This document shows positions 36,144 through 45,300 of a stretch of 64,000 nt of DNA, in pieces. The stretch's first letter is position 1. Each line of letters starts with the position of its first letter. The stretch lies in contig NZ_LUAV01000038.1 of NCBI RefSeq assembly GCF_002078505.1, positions 62,001 to 126,000 of the forward strand, in the 5' to 3' direction. Position numbers and translations under genes: made by a program. Origin of the DNA: Ensifer aridi. Its GTDB lineage: Bacteria > Pseudomonadota > Alphaproteobacteria > Rhizobiales > Rhizobiaceae. Under the pieces are notes generated by a model, which ran no database searches, was not told where the DNA came from, and saw nothing but the letters and a program-made list of their open reading frames with translations.

Positions 36144-36420
36144 AGAACTATAGCTTAGTTGCACTCACTTTAATACTGAAATCTTGCACCTGCTTTTTCC
36201 TTCGGTCCGGCAGATGCCTTTTTTTATAGATGCGTTTCTGCACTCGCGTTTACTGCACGGGTCCTTGGACAGATATCGGCTTAAGGACGAAGCACACGGC
36301 AAGTTTGGCTGTTTGCGACCTTTGCGTCTGAAAAGGCGCACAGCGACGAGACGCATCATGCGCGACACCGATTGGACAATCCCATCGGATTTGCCGTCGC
36401 TAAAGCTTTTGGAGGCCGTC

Positions 36421-37257
36421 ATGAAAGTCGTGTTATTCGCCGGAGGTCTCGGATCCCGCCTTGCGGAGGAGACCACCCGGATTCCGAAGCCCATGGTGGA
36501 GGTCGGTGGCAAGCCGATCATTCTCCATGTGATGGATATCTACAGCCGTTGGGGCTTCCACGATTTCGTCGTCGCCGGCGGCTACAAATGCATGTTCATC
36601 AAGAACTTCTTCCACAACTTCCACCTGTCGACAGCCGACTTCACGGTGGCACTTGGAAACGGGTCCATGGTGCTGCGCCCCGTGCATCCTCTGGATTGGA
36701 ACGTCTCGGTGGTCGACACCGGTCTCTCGACGATGACGGGCGGCCGCCTGCTTCGCCTGCGTGACTGGCTCGACGGCGAGACCTTCATGGCCACCTATGC
36801 GGATGGCGTCGGCAACATCGATATCGAAGCGCTGCTCGACTTCCATCGCTCGCATGGCCGCCTGGCGACAGTCACCGCGGTGCAGCCGCCGGCAAGATTT
36901 GGCAATCTGGAGATCGAGGGCGACAAGGTCGCCGAGTTCACGGAAAAGGTGCGCAAGCACGAAACCTGGATCAATGGCGGCTTTTTCGTCTTCGAACCCG
37001 GCGTTCTGGATTACATTTCCGGCCCGTCAGACCCGTTGGAAGGGTCGCCGCTGACGAATCTGGCCCGGGATGGCGAGCTCTTTGCCTACAAGCACAAGGG
37101 CTTCTGGCATCCGATGGATACGATCCGCGACCGCGATTACCTCAACGGCCTTGCGGAAACCGAGGATCCGCCGTGGATGCAATTCGAGCGTAGCGCTTCA
37201 CCCCCGTCCGCCGCGGTGACTGAGCTGCCGCTGGCAAATTCTAGGCGGAGCGGGTGA
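36421..37257 (+). CDS. rfbF: Glucose-1-phosphate cytidylyltransferase
   Basis: A 278-residue nucleotidyltransferase that makes CDP-glucose from CTP and glucose-1-phosphate. The N-terminal signature is LFAGGLGSRLAEETTRIPKP with the conserved Lys, then MVEVGGKPIILHVM; the later YADGVGNIDI carries the metal-binding Asp and NGGFFVFEPGVLDYI the sugar site. This spacing and length match RfbF/AscA. The ATG at 36421 follows GGAGG by 5 nt. It overlaps nothing and is followed 1 bp later by rfbG, so the two are co-translated. First committed step toward CDP-linked 3,6-dideoxyhexoses. Confidence 0.94.
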   Translation: MKVVLFAGGLGSRLAEETTRIPKPMVEVGGKPIILHVMDIYSRWGFHDFVVAGGYKCMFIKNFFHNFHLSTADFTVALGNGSMVLRPVHPLDWNVSVVDTGLSTMTGGRLLRLRDWLDGETFMATYADGVGNIDIEALLDFHRSHGRLATVTAVQPPARFGNLEIEGDKVAEFTEKVRKHETWINGGFFVFEPGVLDYISGPSDPLEGSPLTNLARDGELFAYKHKGFWHPMDTIRDRDYLNGLAETEDPPWMQFERSASPPSAAVTELPLANSRRSG

Positions 37258-37258
37258 C

Positions 37259-38347
37259 GTGAACGAGTCGGACCTCTCCCGGATTCTTCGCGGCCGCCGC
37301 GTCCTGGTCACCGGGCACACGGGGTTCAAGGGCGGATGGCTATCGCTCTGGCTTCGCCGTCTCGGCGCACATGTGGTTGGCGTTGCGCTGCCGGCATCCG
37401 CACCCTCGTTTTCGTCTGCCATTGATCTCGACGGCCTCGTCGACGGGCGCATTGGCGACATTCGCACCGAGGCGGGCTTCAGCGAAAGCATCGGCGGTCA
37501 GGATTTCGACCTCGTCATCCACATGGCGGCGCAGGCCGTGGTGCGGACCTCCTACGAGAGGCCGGTCGACACCTATATGACCAATGTCGTCGGGACCGCC
37601 GTGGTGCTCGAGGCAGCACGCCGCATGCCATCCTTGCGCGGCATCGTCGTCGTCACGAGCGACAAATGCTACGAAAATCGGGAATGGGTCTGGGGCTACC
37701 GGGAGAACGATCCCATGGGCGGCCGCGATCCCTACAGTTCCTCGAAGGGGTGTGCCGAACTGGTGGCCGCGGCCTACCGCTCCTCCTTCTTCAGCGATCC
37801 CGGCGGCCCGCAGCTTGCCACAGTGCGGGCGGGCAACGTGATCGGCGGCGGAGACTGGGGCGCGGACCGGTTGATTCCCGACCTGGTGCGCGCCGTCGAA
37901 ACCGGCATTCCGGCGCGCCTGCGAAATCCCAAGAACGTGAGGCCCTGGCAGCATGTTCTCGAGCCGCTGCGCGGCTATCTCATGCTGGCTGCCGGCCTGA
38001 TCGAGACCGGTGCACGCTTCGCGGGCGGCTGGAACTTCGGCCCCGAAAAGGACGCGACGGTGAATGTTGGCACGCTCGCGGAACTGGTCGTTTCCCATTG
38101 GGGCGGTCCGCCACCCGAATATGTCGCCGAACGCCGGGCCGACGAGCCGGCCGAATCCGCCGTCCTGCGCCTCGACAGCACGAAGTCGCACGTCGAACTC
38201 GGTTGGAAACCTTTGCTCGGGCTGGACGAGGCGGTCGGAATGACCGTCGCCTGGTACCGCAAATACATGGAAGATCCGGCCGACATGCGCCGGTTCTCAC
38301 AGCAGCAACTTGACGAATACGCAGCACACTGGGTCAGAGCGGCCTGA
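37259..38347 (+). CDS. rfbG: CDP-glucose 4,6-dehydratase
   Basis: A 362-residue short-chain dehydrogenase. NAD-binding motif GHTGFKGGWLSLWLRRLG near the N-terminus, characteristic of CDP-glucose 4,6-dehydratases; catalytic YSSSK motif in DPYSSSKGCAELV; TSDKCYENREW and VRPWQHVLEPLRGYL segments are family hallmarks. It converts CDP-glucose to CDP-4-keto-6-deoxyglucose. The start is GTG at 37259, 1 bp after the rfbF stop. Confidence 0.95.
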   Translation: MNESDLSRILRGRRVLVTGHTGFKGGWLSLWLRRLGAHVVGVALPASAPSFSSAIDLDGLVDGRIGDIRTEAGFSESIGGQDFDLVIHMAAQAVVRTSYERPVDTYMTNVVGTAVVLEAARRMPSLRGIVVVTSDKCYENREWVWGYRENDPMGGRDPYSSSKGCAELVAAAYRSSFFSDPGGPQLATVRAGNVIGGGDWGADRLIPDLVRAVETGIPARLRNPKNVRPWQHVLEPLRGYLMLAAGLIETGARFAGGWNFGPEKDATVNVGTLAELVVSHWGGPPPEYVAERRADEPAESAVLRLDSTKSHVELGWKPLLGLDEAVGMTVAWYRKYMEDPADMRRFSQQQLDEYAAHWVRAA

Positions 38348-38368
38348 ACCGCAGATGGAGAGCATGAC

Positions 38369-39607
38369 ATGCGTGTCAACTATGGGCAGTCCGTTTACGG
38401 AGAGAAGGAAATCGCAGCCGTTGTCGATGTCATGCGGACGTCGACGCAGATGGGCCGCGCGGTGAGAAGCATGGAAGAGCGCGTCTCAGCGCTCTTCGCC
38501 AAGCGGCACGGCATCATGGTCAATTCCGGATCCTCGGCCAACTACCTGGCGGTGGAAATGCTGCAGCTGCCGCAAGGCGCGGAAGTCATCACCCCGGCCC
38601 TGACCTTCGCAACAACCGTCGCGCCGATCGTCAGGGCAGGTCTCGTGCCGGTGTTCGTGGATGCGGCGGAAGCGACCTACAACATCGACGTCGATGCGAT
38701 CGAGCGCATGATTTCGCCAAAGACGCGCGCCGTGATGATCCCGTCATTGATCGGCAATCTTCCGGATTGGGATCGAATTCGTGCGATTGCCGACGCCCAC
38801 GGCCTGTTCGTCATCGAAGACAGTTGCGATACCCTCGGCGCCACCATCAAAGGCGTCAGCACCGGCAAGCGCTCCCATGTCAGCACGACCAGCTTCTACG
38901 GCTCGCACGTGATAACGGCGGCCGGAAACGGTGGCATGCTCTGCGTCAATGACGATGAACTGGCGCGACGCGCAAGGCTGATGCGCTCCTGGGGGCGCAC
39001 GTCGTCACTGTTCGTCGATTCCGAGTCGGTCGAAAACCGTTTCAACATCGACATCGACGGCTTCTCCTATGACGCGAAGTTCGTGTTCGAGGCGCTCGGC
39101 TTCAATTTGGAGCCGTCCGAGATGGGTGCCGCCTTCGGGCTCGTTCAGCTCGACAGGCTCGAAGAAAACATTGCCGCGCGGGAGCGCAACTTTGCCGCCC
39201 AGTTGGCCTTCTTCAAACAATACGAAGACTGGTTCATTCTGCCGCGGCAATTGTCCGAGTCCCGAACCGGGTGGCTTGCCTTCCCGCTCACGATCCGGCC
39301 GGATGCGCCGTTCACCAGGCGCGATATGCAGATCTTCCTCGAACGCAGGGATATTCAGACCCGCCCCGTTTTCACCGGCAATATCCTGCGTCAACCGGCC
39401 ATGAAAGACGTCAACAGCCGGGTCTCTGACAAGGGCTACCCGGTGGCGGACGACGTGATGCGCGGCGGGATCTTGCTCGCCTGCCATCACGGCCTCACGC
39501 CGGAGCAACTCGACCATATCCATGCGTCGTTCTGCGACTTCGTCGACAGTTTCTCGACGAAACCGAGGATGCGTGCACCGCTGCAGGCGAGTGCTGTAGC
39601 AAGCTGA
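38369..39607 (+). CDS. rfbH: RfbH-like CDP-4-keto-6-deoxyglucose 3-dehydrase without Fe-S cysteines
   Basis: A 412-residue protein of the DegT/E1 family. The residue that is the PLP-lysine in aminotransferases is His180 in SFYGSHVIT, the hallmark of the dehydrases RfbH/E1 and ColD, so it should use PMP and remove the C3 hydroxyl. In E1 four cysteines following the SWGRD segment hold a [2Fe-2S] cluster; here the equivalent stretch (Ser207 to Phe225) reads SWGRTSSLFVDSESVENRF and has no cysteine at all. No E3-type reductase gene is nearby. The enzyme may therefore work like ColD, which needs no Fe-S cluster. The gene lies in the rfbF-rfbG operon, 21 bp after rfbG, so the substrate is very likely CDP-4-keto-6-deoxyglucose. 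Confidence 0.88.
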   Translation: MRVNYGQSVYGEKEIAAVVDVMRTSTQMGRAVRSMEERVSALFAKRHGIMVNSGSSANYLAVEMLQLPQGAEVITPALTFATTVAPIVRAGLVPVFVDAAEATYNIDVDAIERMISPKTRAVMIPSLIGNLPDWDRIRAIADAHGLFVIEDSCDTLGATIKGVSTGKRSHVSTTSFYGSHVITAAGNGGMLCVNDDELARRARLMRSWGRTSSLFVDSESVENRFNIDIDGFSYDAKFVFEALGFNLEPSEMGAAFGLVQLDRLEENIAARERNFAAQLAFFKQYEDWFILPRQLSESRTGWLAFPLTIRPDAPFTRRDMQIFLERRDIQTRPVFTGNILRQPAMKDVNSRVSDKGYPVADDVMRGGILLACHHGLTPEQLDHIHASFCDFVDSFSTKPRMRAPLQASAVAS

Positions 39608-39792
39608 CAGGACGAGGTGAGAAGGTGTGCACGGTTGTCCGCCTCTAAGCTATCGGCGTCGGTCCTCGGGCCGACTCCACTATCGCATCGGGAGGCGCTG
39701 AAACATGCGTGAAGCAGCTCAAAGAGCAGATGGCGCTTCGCAGCTCCCGAGCGGCATTTAGGCTTCGCAGCAAGGGTAGGTGGGTTCAAGTC

Positions 39793-40794
39793 GTGGCGCG
39801 TATTCTTATCACCGGTGGCGCAGGTTTCGTCGGCTCTCATCTAGCGAGGGCTTGCCTTGCGGCCGGTCATCAGGTTCATCTCATCATCCGCCCGGGCTCC
39901 GACGACACGCGGGTCCAGGATCTACGCGGCGGCGTCGTTCGGCACAATTTTGACCTGCAATCAGAGACCGCGCTCAAGCACTGTCTTTCCGATGCAGAAC
40001 CCGAGTACATATTTCACCTCGCGGCCCGTCCGCGCCGGCCGGAAGCCCCTGACCTCTCCGACGCTCGGGATGGGATGCGCGAGCAGGTGCAGGTATTGAT
40101 CGGCTTGCTGAGCGCCGCCGCAACGGCGCCCCGTCCCCCGAAAATCATGATCCGGACGGGCTCGCTCGCCGAATATGGCTCCGCACAGGCGCCATTTCAC
40201 GAGGACACGCGCGAAGTTCCGGTCAACGCCTACGGCGCCGAACTGGTCGCTGCCACGCAGCTGGCTGGCGCCCTTCAGCGCCGGCTGCCGTTCCCGGTCA
40301 TTACCGCCCGGCTCGCCCTGGTCTACGGCGCCTTGCAATCCACTGCCTATCTCCTGCCATGGCTGATCACCCGTTGCCTGGCCGGAGAGACTTCGATGGT
40401 GCGACATCCGGAAGATCGGCGCGACCTGATCTATATCGACGACGCCGTTGACGGGCTTCTCCATGTAGCAGAGGCGCAACTGTCTGGCGGCACGATCATC
40501 AATATCGGCACCGGCTTTGCTCCGACGATGCGCGACGTGGCGCGACTGATAATCGCGGAAACGGGCGCCGATCCGACGCTCGTCGAGTATGGCCCGGCGG
40601 ATGGTTCGTCGGGCATTCCGGACTTCCGCGCCGCCACGGCGTTGGCACGCAGCCTTCTCGGATGGAGCGCATCCACTCCATTGGCAGAAGGTCTCGTGCA
40701 GACCGTCGCATGGTATCGCGAGCACGCGCGCCTGCAGGAGCCGCCGAGCGAGTTGCCGGCAACGTCGCGCCGAGAAAGAACGGGAGCTCCATAA
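39793..40794 (+). CDS. NAD-dependent epimerase/dehydratase (SDR) family protein
   Basis: A 333-residue extended SDR starting from GTG 39793 (VARILITGGAGFVGSHLARA) with AGGTGGG upstream; an in-frame start at 39709 adds 28 basic residues. Intact: the GGAGFVGSH nucleotide loop, TGSLAEYGS with the catalytic Ser/Thr region, and Tyr147. The Lys four residues after that Tyr (YxxxK) is Leu151 here (NAYGAELVAATQ). By position it should reduce the 4-keto-3,6-dideoxy sugar, as abequose, paratose or colitose synthases do, but the missing Lys leaves the catalytic activity open. Sits between rfbH and a GtrB-like gene in the operon. Confidence 0.82.
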   Translation: MARILITGGAGFVGSHLARACLAAGHQVHLIIRPGSDDTRVQDLRGGVVRHNFDLQSETALKHCLSDAEPEYIFHLAARPRRPEAPDLSDARDGMREQVQVLIGLLSAAATAPRPPKIMIRTGSLAEYGSAQAPFHEDTREVPVNAYGAELVAATQLAGALQRRLPFPVITARLALVYGALQSTAYLLPWLITRCLAGETSMVRHPEDRRDLIYIDDAVDGLLHVAEAQLSGGTIINIGTGFAPTMRDVARLIIAETGADPTLVEYGPADGSSGIPDFRAATALARSLLGWSASTPLAEGLVQTVAWYREHARLQEPPSELPATSRRERTGAP

Positions 40795-40804
40795 GGTGGC
40801 CGAG

Positions 40805-41785
40805 ATGAAGCCGTTGATTTCTGTTCTGATACCGGCGTTCAACGAGGAAGCGAACGTCCGGCGAGCCTATGCCGCCATTGTGGAAACGTTCCGCGATCTT
40901 CCCGGCTACAATTATGAGATCATCTTCACCGATAATCATTCCACGGACCGCACCTTCCAAATTCTTCAGGAGATTGCACGCGAGGATCGCCGCGTCCGCG
41001 TCATCCGTTTCAGCCGTAATGTCGGATATCAGCGCTCGCTCCTCATAGCCTACAAGGCGGCGACCGGCGATTGCTCTGTCCAGATCGATTGCGATCTCCA
41101 GGATCCGCCGCACCTGATCCCCCAGATGGTGGCGCTCTGGCGACAGGGCCATCAGGTCGTCTATGGAATTCGCCGCTCGCTTACGGATGGGTGGTTCACC
41201 GTCTTTGTAAGACGCACATTCTACCGGTGCATCAATGCCTTGAGCGAAGACGACCTGCCCCTGAACGTCGGCGAATTCCGCTTGGTCGACCGACGCATTC
41301 TGGATGAACTGCGCCGGGTCGACGACACGTCGCCCTATCTGCGCGGGCTGATCAGCGCGATGGGCTTCTCGCAAGTCGGTTTCGAATATGACCGCGAGGC
41401 CCGGGTCGCGGGCGAAAGCAAATTCCCGTTCAGGGCCATGTTCTCATTAGCCGTCGACGGCATTCTCAATCATTCTCTGACGCCGTTGCGGATAGCCTCG
41501 ATGACGAGCCTGATCATGGGAACGGCGACCTTTCTGTTGCTCATCGGCTATGTCATCGGCAAGCTGGTTTTCGGTCAGGAATGGCCTGCAGGTTTCGCAA
41601 CGACAACGATCCTGATCCTGCTCTCCATCACGCTAAATGCGATCTTCCTTGGGATCATAGGCGAATATATCGGGCGGATATTCATGCAATCCAAACGACG
41701 CCCGACCCCGATAATCGAGGCGAGCCTGAATGACGAGTTCGATGCGCATTCTGAGCGCGCGCCGTCGAGAATGGGTTCAGGCTGA
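40805..41785 (+). CDS. GtrB/ArnC-like polyprenyl-phosphate glycosyltransferase (GT2)
   Basis: A 326-residue GT2 enzyme: ISVLIPAFNEEANVRRAYAA start, QIDCDLQDPP with the DXD-like metal site, and two C-terminal membrane segments (SLIMGTATFLLLIGYVIG and TTILILLSITLNAIFLGII), as in GtrB and DPM1-like enzymes that transfer a sugar from a nucleotide donor to undecaprenyl phosphate. Starting at ATG 40805; a GTG at 40796 (AAGGTGGCCGAG before) is equally possible. The likely donor is the CDP-dideoxysugar made by the genes just upstream, which is inference. Its stop TGA (41783-41785) and the next ATG share the A. Confidence 0.92.
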   Translation: MKPLISVLIPAFNEEANVRRAYAAIVETFRDLPGYNYEIIFTDNHSTDRTFQILQEIAREDRRVRVIRFSRNVGYQRSLLIAYKAATGDCSVQIDCDLQDPPHLIPQMVALWRQGHQVVYGIRRSLTDGWFTVFVRRTFYRCINALSEDDLPLNVGEFRLVDRRILDELRRVDDTSPYLRGLISAMGFSQVGFEYDREARVAGESKFPFRAMFSLAVDGILNHSLTPLRIASMTSLIMGTATFLLLIGYVIGKLVFGQEWPAGFATTTILILLSITLNAIFLGIIGEYIGRIFMQSKRRPTPIIEASLNDEFDAHSERAPSRMGSG

Positions 41786-42186
41786 TGCGCTCTTTGCTCG
41801 CCCGCTATGCCTTCGGCCGACAGGAAAGCCTCGACAGATTGCTGCGCTTTGCCACCGTTGGCTCTATCACGACGACTTTGGATTTCGTGCTCTTCACCGG
41901 CTTCGTCGCCATCGACGCGGCACCAGGCCCCGCTAACATTCTGTCCTATTCGTGCGGCATTCTCGTAAGCTATGTTCTCAACCGGTCGTGGACCTTCCGC
42001 GCCCGGCACAGTCACCTTCAGGCGTTGAAGTTCGTCCTCGGCACTCTCACCGGTCTCGTGATCTCGACCTGCTTAGTCGCCCTGCTGGCGAGGTGGCTCC
42101 CCGCGCCCCTTGCAAAGATCTTAAGCGTTCCCCCGGTCTTCGCCTGGAACTATCTCGTCGCACGCCTATGGGTCTTTCGGACCTGA
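41785..42186 (+). CDS. GtrA-like flippase
   Basis: A 133-residue protein with four hydrophobic segments in a GtrA fold: FATVGSITTTLDFVLFTGF, the ILSYSCGILVSYVLNRSWTF segment diagnostic of GtrA, then VISTCLVALLARWL and a C-terminal WNYLVARLWVF. GtrA proteins flip the polyprenyl-linked sugar made by GtrB to the periplasmic side, where a GT-C enzyme (candidate at 34273-35904) uses it. Translation is coupled to the GtrB gene (TGATG). Confidence 0.92.
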   Translation: MRSLLARYAFGRQESLDRLLRFATVGSITTTLDFVLFTGFVAIDAAPGPANILSYSCGILVSYVLNRSWTFRARHSHLQALKFVLGTLTGLVISTCLVALLARWLPAPLAKILSVPPVFAWNYLVARLWVFRT

Positions 42187-42345
42187 TAGCCGGCGCCGAA
42201 TTGCGCAACCTTTTGCGCTGACAATCATGTCACGACAACAAAACAAGGAGCTCACCGCGAGGAAGCACTGAAACATCGAACATTAAAGCAGGTTCCCTGC
42301 CCCGCGCTTCGCGGTCTTAACAGGGAGTGGCACGGAGGACTGGCC

Positions 42346-45300
42346 ATGGCAATCATCAACGGCACATCCGGAAACAATATCCTCATCGGCACGGATCAAG
42401 AGGACACGATCAGCGGCCTGGCCGGTGACGATCTCCTTCAGGGATTGGGAGGGGCCGACGTCATCAACGGCGGCTTGGGAGTCGACACGGCCGACTATCG
42501 GGACAAGACGGCAGGGATCAGCGTCACGCTCAACGGGATCAATGATGCGGTTGTTACGGTCGGTGGCATTGACGAAGATATCCTCCGCAGGATCGAAAAT
42601 GTCTACGGCGGTTCAGGGGACGACACCATCACCGGGGATGCCGAAAACAACCTTTTCAGAGGCGGGGGCGGAAGCGACGTGCTCGACGGCGGAGCCGGGA
42701 TCGACACGGTCGACTTTACCGACAAGACGACATCGGTCGTGGTCACCCTAGGGGGAGCCACTCCGACGACGGTCTTCGTGAATGGTCTTGCCGAGGATAC
42801 CATCAGCAATTTCGAGAACGCTTACGGCGGCTCGGGCGACGACATCCTGACCGGCGACGATCGGAACAACGTCCTGCGCGGCGAAGCCGGCAACGACACC
42901 CTCAATGGGGGCAGTGGCGACGACGCCCTGTTTGGTGGTGCTGGCGACGATGAGGTCGATGGCGGCGCCGGTATCGACACCTTCGACATCCGGGAGAAGA
43001 CTGCTGCGGTCGTTCTTACACTTAACGGCGCCAATGCCGCAACGGTCTTCGTCGGCGGAGTTGCGGAGGACACGATCCGCAATGTCGAGAACATCGTCGG
43101 CGGGTCGGCGGGCGACACGCTAACGGGCGATGCCGCGGCCAACAAGCTTTCCGGCGCGCGCGGCAATGACTGGCTGAAAGGAAGTGGCGGGGCAGACATC
43201 CTGGACGGCGGCGAGGACATCGATACGGCCGACTACAGCGACAAGACAGCCGCCATTGCAGTGACACTGAACGGCAGCAGCCTCGCCACCGTGACTGTCG
43301 GCGGCGTTGCTGAGGACTCGATCGCGAAGATCGAGAACGTCGTCGGCGGCTCGGGCGGTGACACGATGACCGGTGACGCGGCCGGCAATACGTTCCGCGG
43401 AGGCTCCGGTGCCGACACATTGGACGGCGGCGATGGCAGCGACACCGTCGATTTCAGCGACAAGACTCAATCCGTTCTCCTCGCACTCAACGGTGCGACC
43501 AACGCGATCGCGACTATTGGCGGGACAGCAGAGGATACGGTGCGCAATATCGAGAATATCATCGGCGGCTCAGGCAACGACCAATTCACCGGCGATGCCG
43601 CTGCCAACACATTCCGCGGGAGCGCCGGTTCCGACGCGCTGGACGGTGGCGCCGGCAGCGATACTGCCGACTATAGCGATAAGACGGCATCCGTGGTCGT
43701 AAGGCTGGCCGGGGCGAGTGCTGCCACGGTGTCCGTGGGCGGGGTGGCGGAGGACACGCTTCGCAACATAGAGAACATCATCGGCGGCGCGGGCAACGAT
43801 GTCCTCGCTGGCGACGGCTTTGCAAATGTGCTCGATGGCGGTGCCGGCAGCGATACCGTCGATTATTCCGCATCAACCAAACAGATCGCGCTCACGCTCA
43901 ACGGCGCCAACAGCTCAACGGTCTTGGTCGGCGGTGTTGCCGAAGACAGCGTCCGCAACATCGAGAATGTAACCGGCGGCGCCGCTTCCGACGTGATCAC
44001 CGGCGACGCGCAGGCGAACATCATCATTGGCGGTGCGGGGGACGACCTCCTTAAGGGCGGAGGCGGCCTCGACGTCATTGACGGCGGCGTCGGTTCCGAC
44101 ACGATTGACCTCAGCGACAAAACCGCCGCGATCGTCCTGACATTGGGTGCGGCTAGTGCGATTGCGACCGTCGGCGGCGTGGACGAGGACACGGTCCGCA
44201 ACATCGAGAACATCTTCGGAGGCGCCGGCGCCGACGTGCTGACTGGCGACGGCGGCAGCAACACGCTACGCGGGGGCGGGGGTGCTGACACTCTCGACGG
44301 CGGAGCGGGCGTCGACACGGCCGATTACCGGGACAAGACAAGGTCCGTCGTCCTTACGCTCGACGGAGCCAATGCCGTGATCGTCAAAGTCGACGGCGCG
44401 AACGAGGACACGATCCGGAACTTCGAGAATATCTCGGGGGGCTCCGCCGGCGATACGCTCACCGGCGACAAACTGGCCAATACACTGCGCGGCAATGACG
44501 GCAACGACACGCTGACGGGCGGTTTGGGCAGAGACGTGCTCGACGGCGGCAACGGAATCGACGCGGCCGATTACCGGGAGAAGACCGAGGCGATCAGCGT
44601 TACTCTCAACGGCACGGCCAATGCGAGCGTCGTTGTCGCCGGCATAGCCGAAGATACTATTCGCGGCATCGAGAATATTTTGGCGGGGTCCGCCGCCGAC
44701 ACGCTTGTTGGCGACAGCGCAAACAATCTGTTCCGCGGCGCCCTCGGGGCCGATTTCATCGACGGCAGCGCAGGCGTCGACACGGCGGATTACCGCGAGA
44801 AGACAGCCTCGGTCAGGGTCACGCTCGACGGAGGAAACGACAGCTTCGTCTTCATCGGAGGTTCCGCGGAGGACACCATCCGCAACATCGAGAACGTGTT
44901 TGGTGGCAAGGGCAATGATACGCTCACAGGCGACGGCCTCGACAACAGGCTCGATGGCAATGACAACAAGGACCTGCTCACGGGTGGGGGCGGAGCGGAT
45001 ACCCTCGATGGTGGTGCGGGCGTCGACACGGCAAGCTATCGCGACAAGAGCGTGTCGGTATCTGTCACCCTCAATGGCGCCACCACTGCAACCGTCACGG
45101 TCGGAGGCGTGGCCGAGGATACGGTCCGCAACATCGAGAACGTGTGGGGCGGGACCGGCAACGACGATCTCAGGGGCGATGCGAACGCCAATCTCCTGTC
45201 GGGCGGCGGCGGAAGCGACGTGCTCTTCGGTAATGCCGGTGCCGACACTTTCCAGTTCGATTTCGCTCTTGGGGCGACGAATATCGACACTATCTCGGAC

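Larger units (their letters stand above)
35905..36420. promoter_or_regulatory. Divergent regulatory region upstream of the CDP-sugar operon
   Basis: About 515 bp between the leftward GT-C gene and the rightward rfbF gene. It becomes AT-rich at 36100-36200. It contains a pair of imperfect direct repeats (36035-36049 and 36058-36072) and a perfect 7-bp-arm dyad (36129-36143), both listed separately. An in-frame extension of rfbF to 36184 exists but is not supported by the family length. Confidence 0.45.

Noticed and set aside
36184..36420. N-terminal extension of rfbF
   Set aside because: The added residues have no match to the family, the normal start with GGAGG lies at 36421, and the region is AT-rich non-coding DNA with regulatory repeats.
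39658..39675. GTCGGTC-CTCG-GGCCGAC hairpin after rfbH
   Set aside because: Includes a wobble pair and has no U-run; the downstream SDR gene probably belongs to the same operon, so a terminator is not supported.
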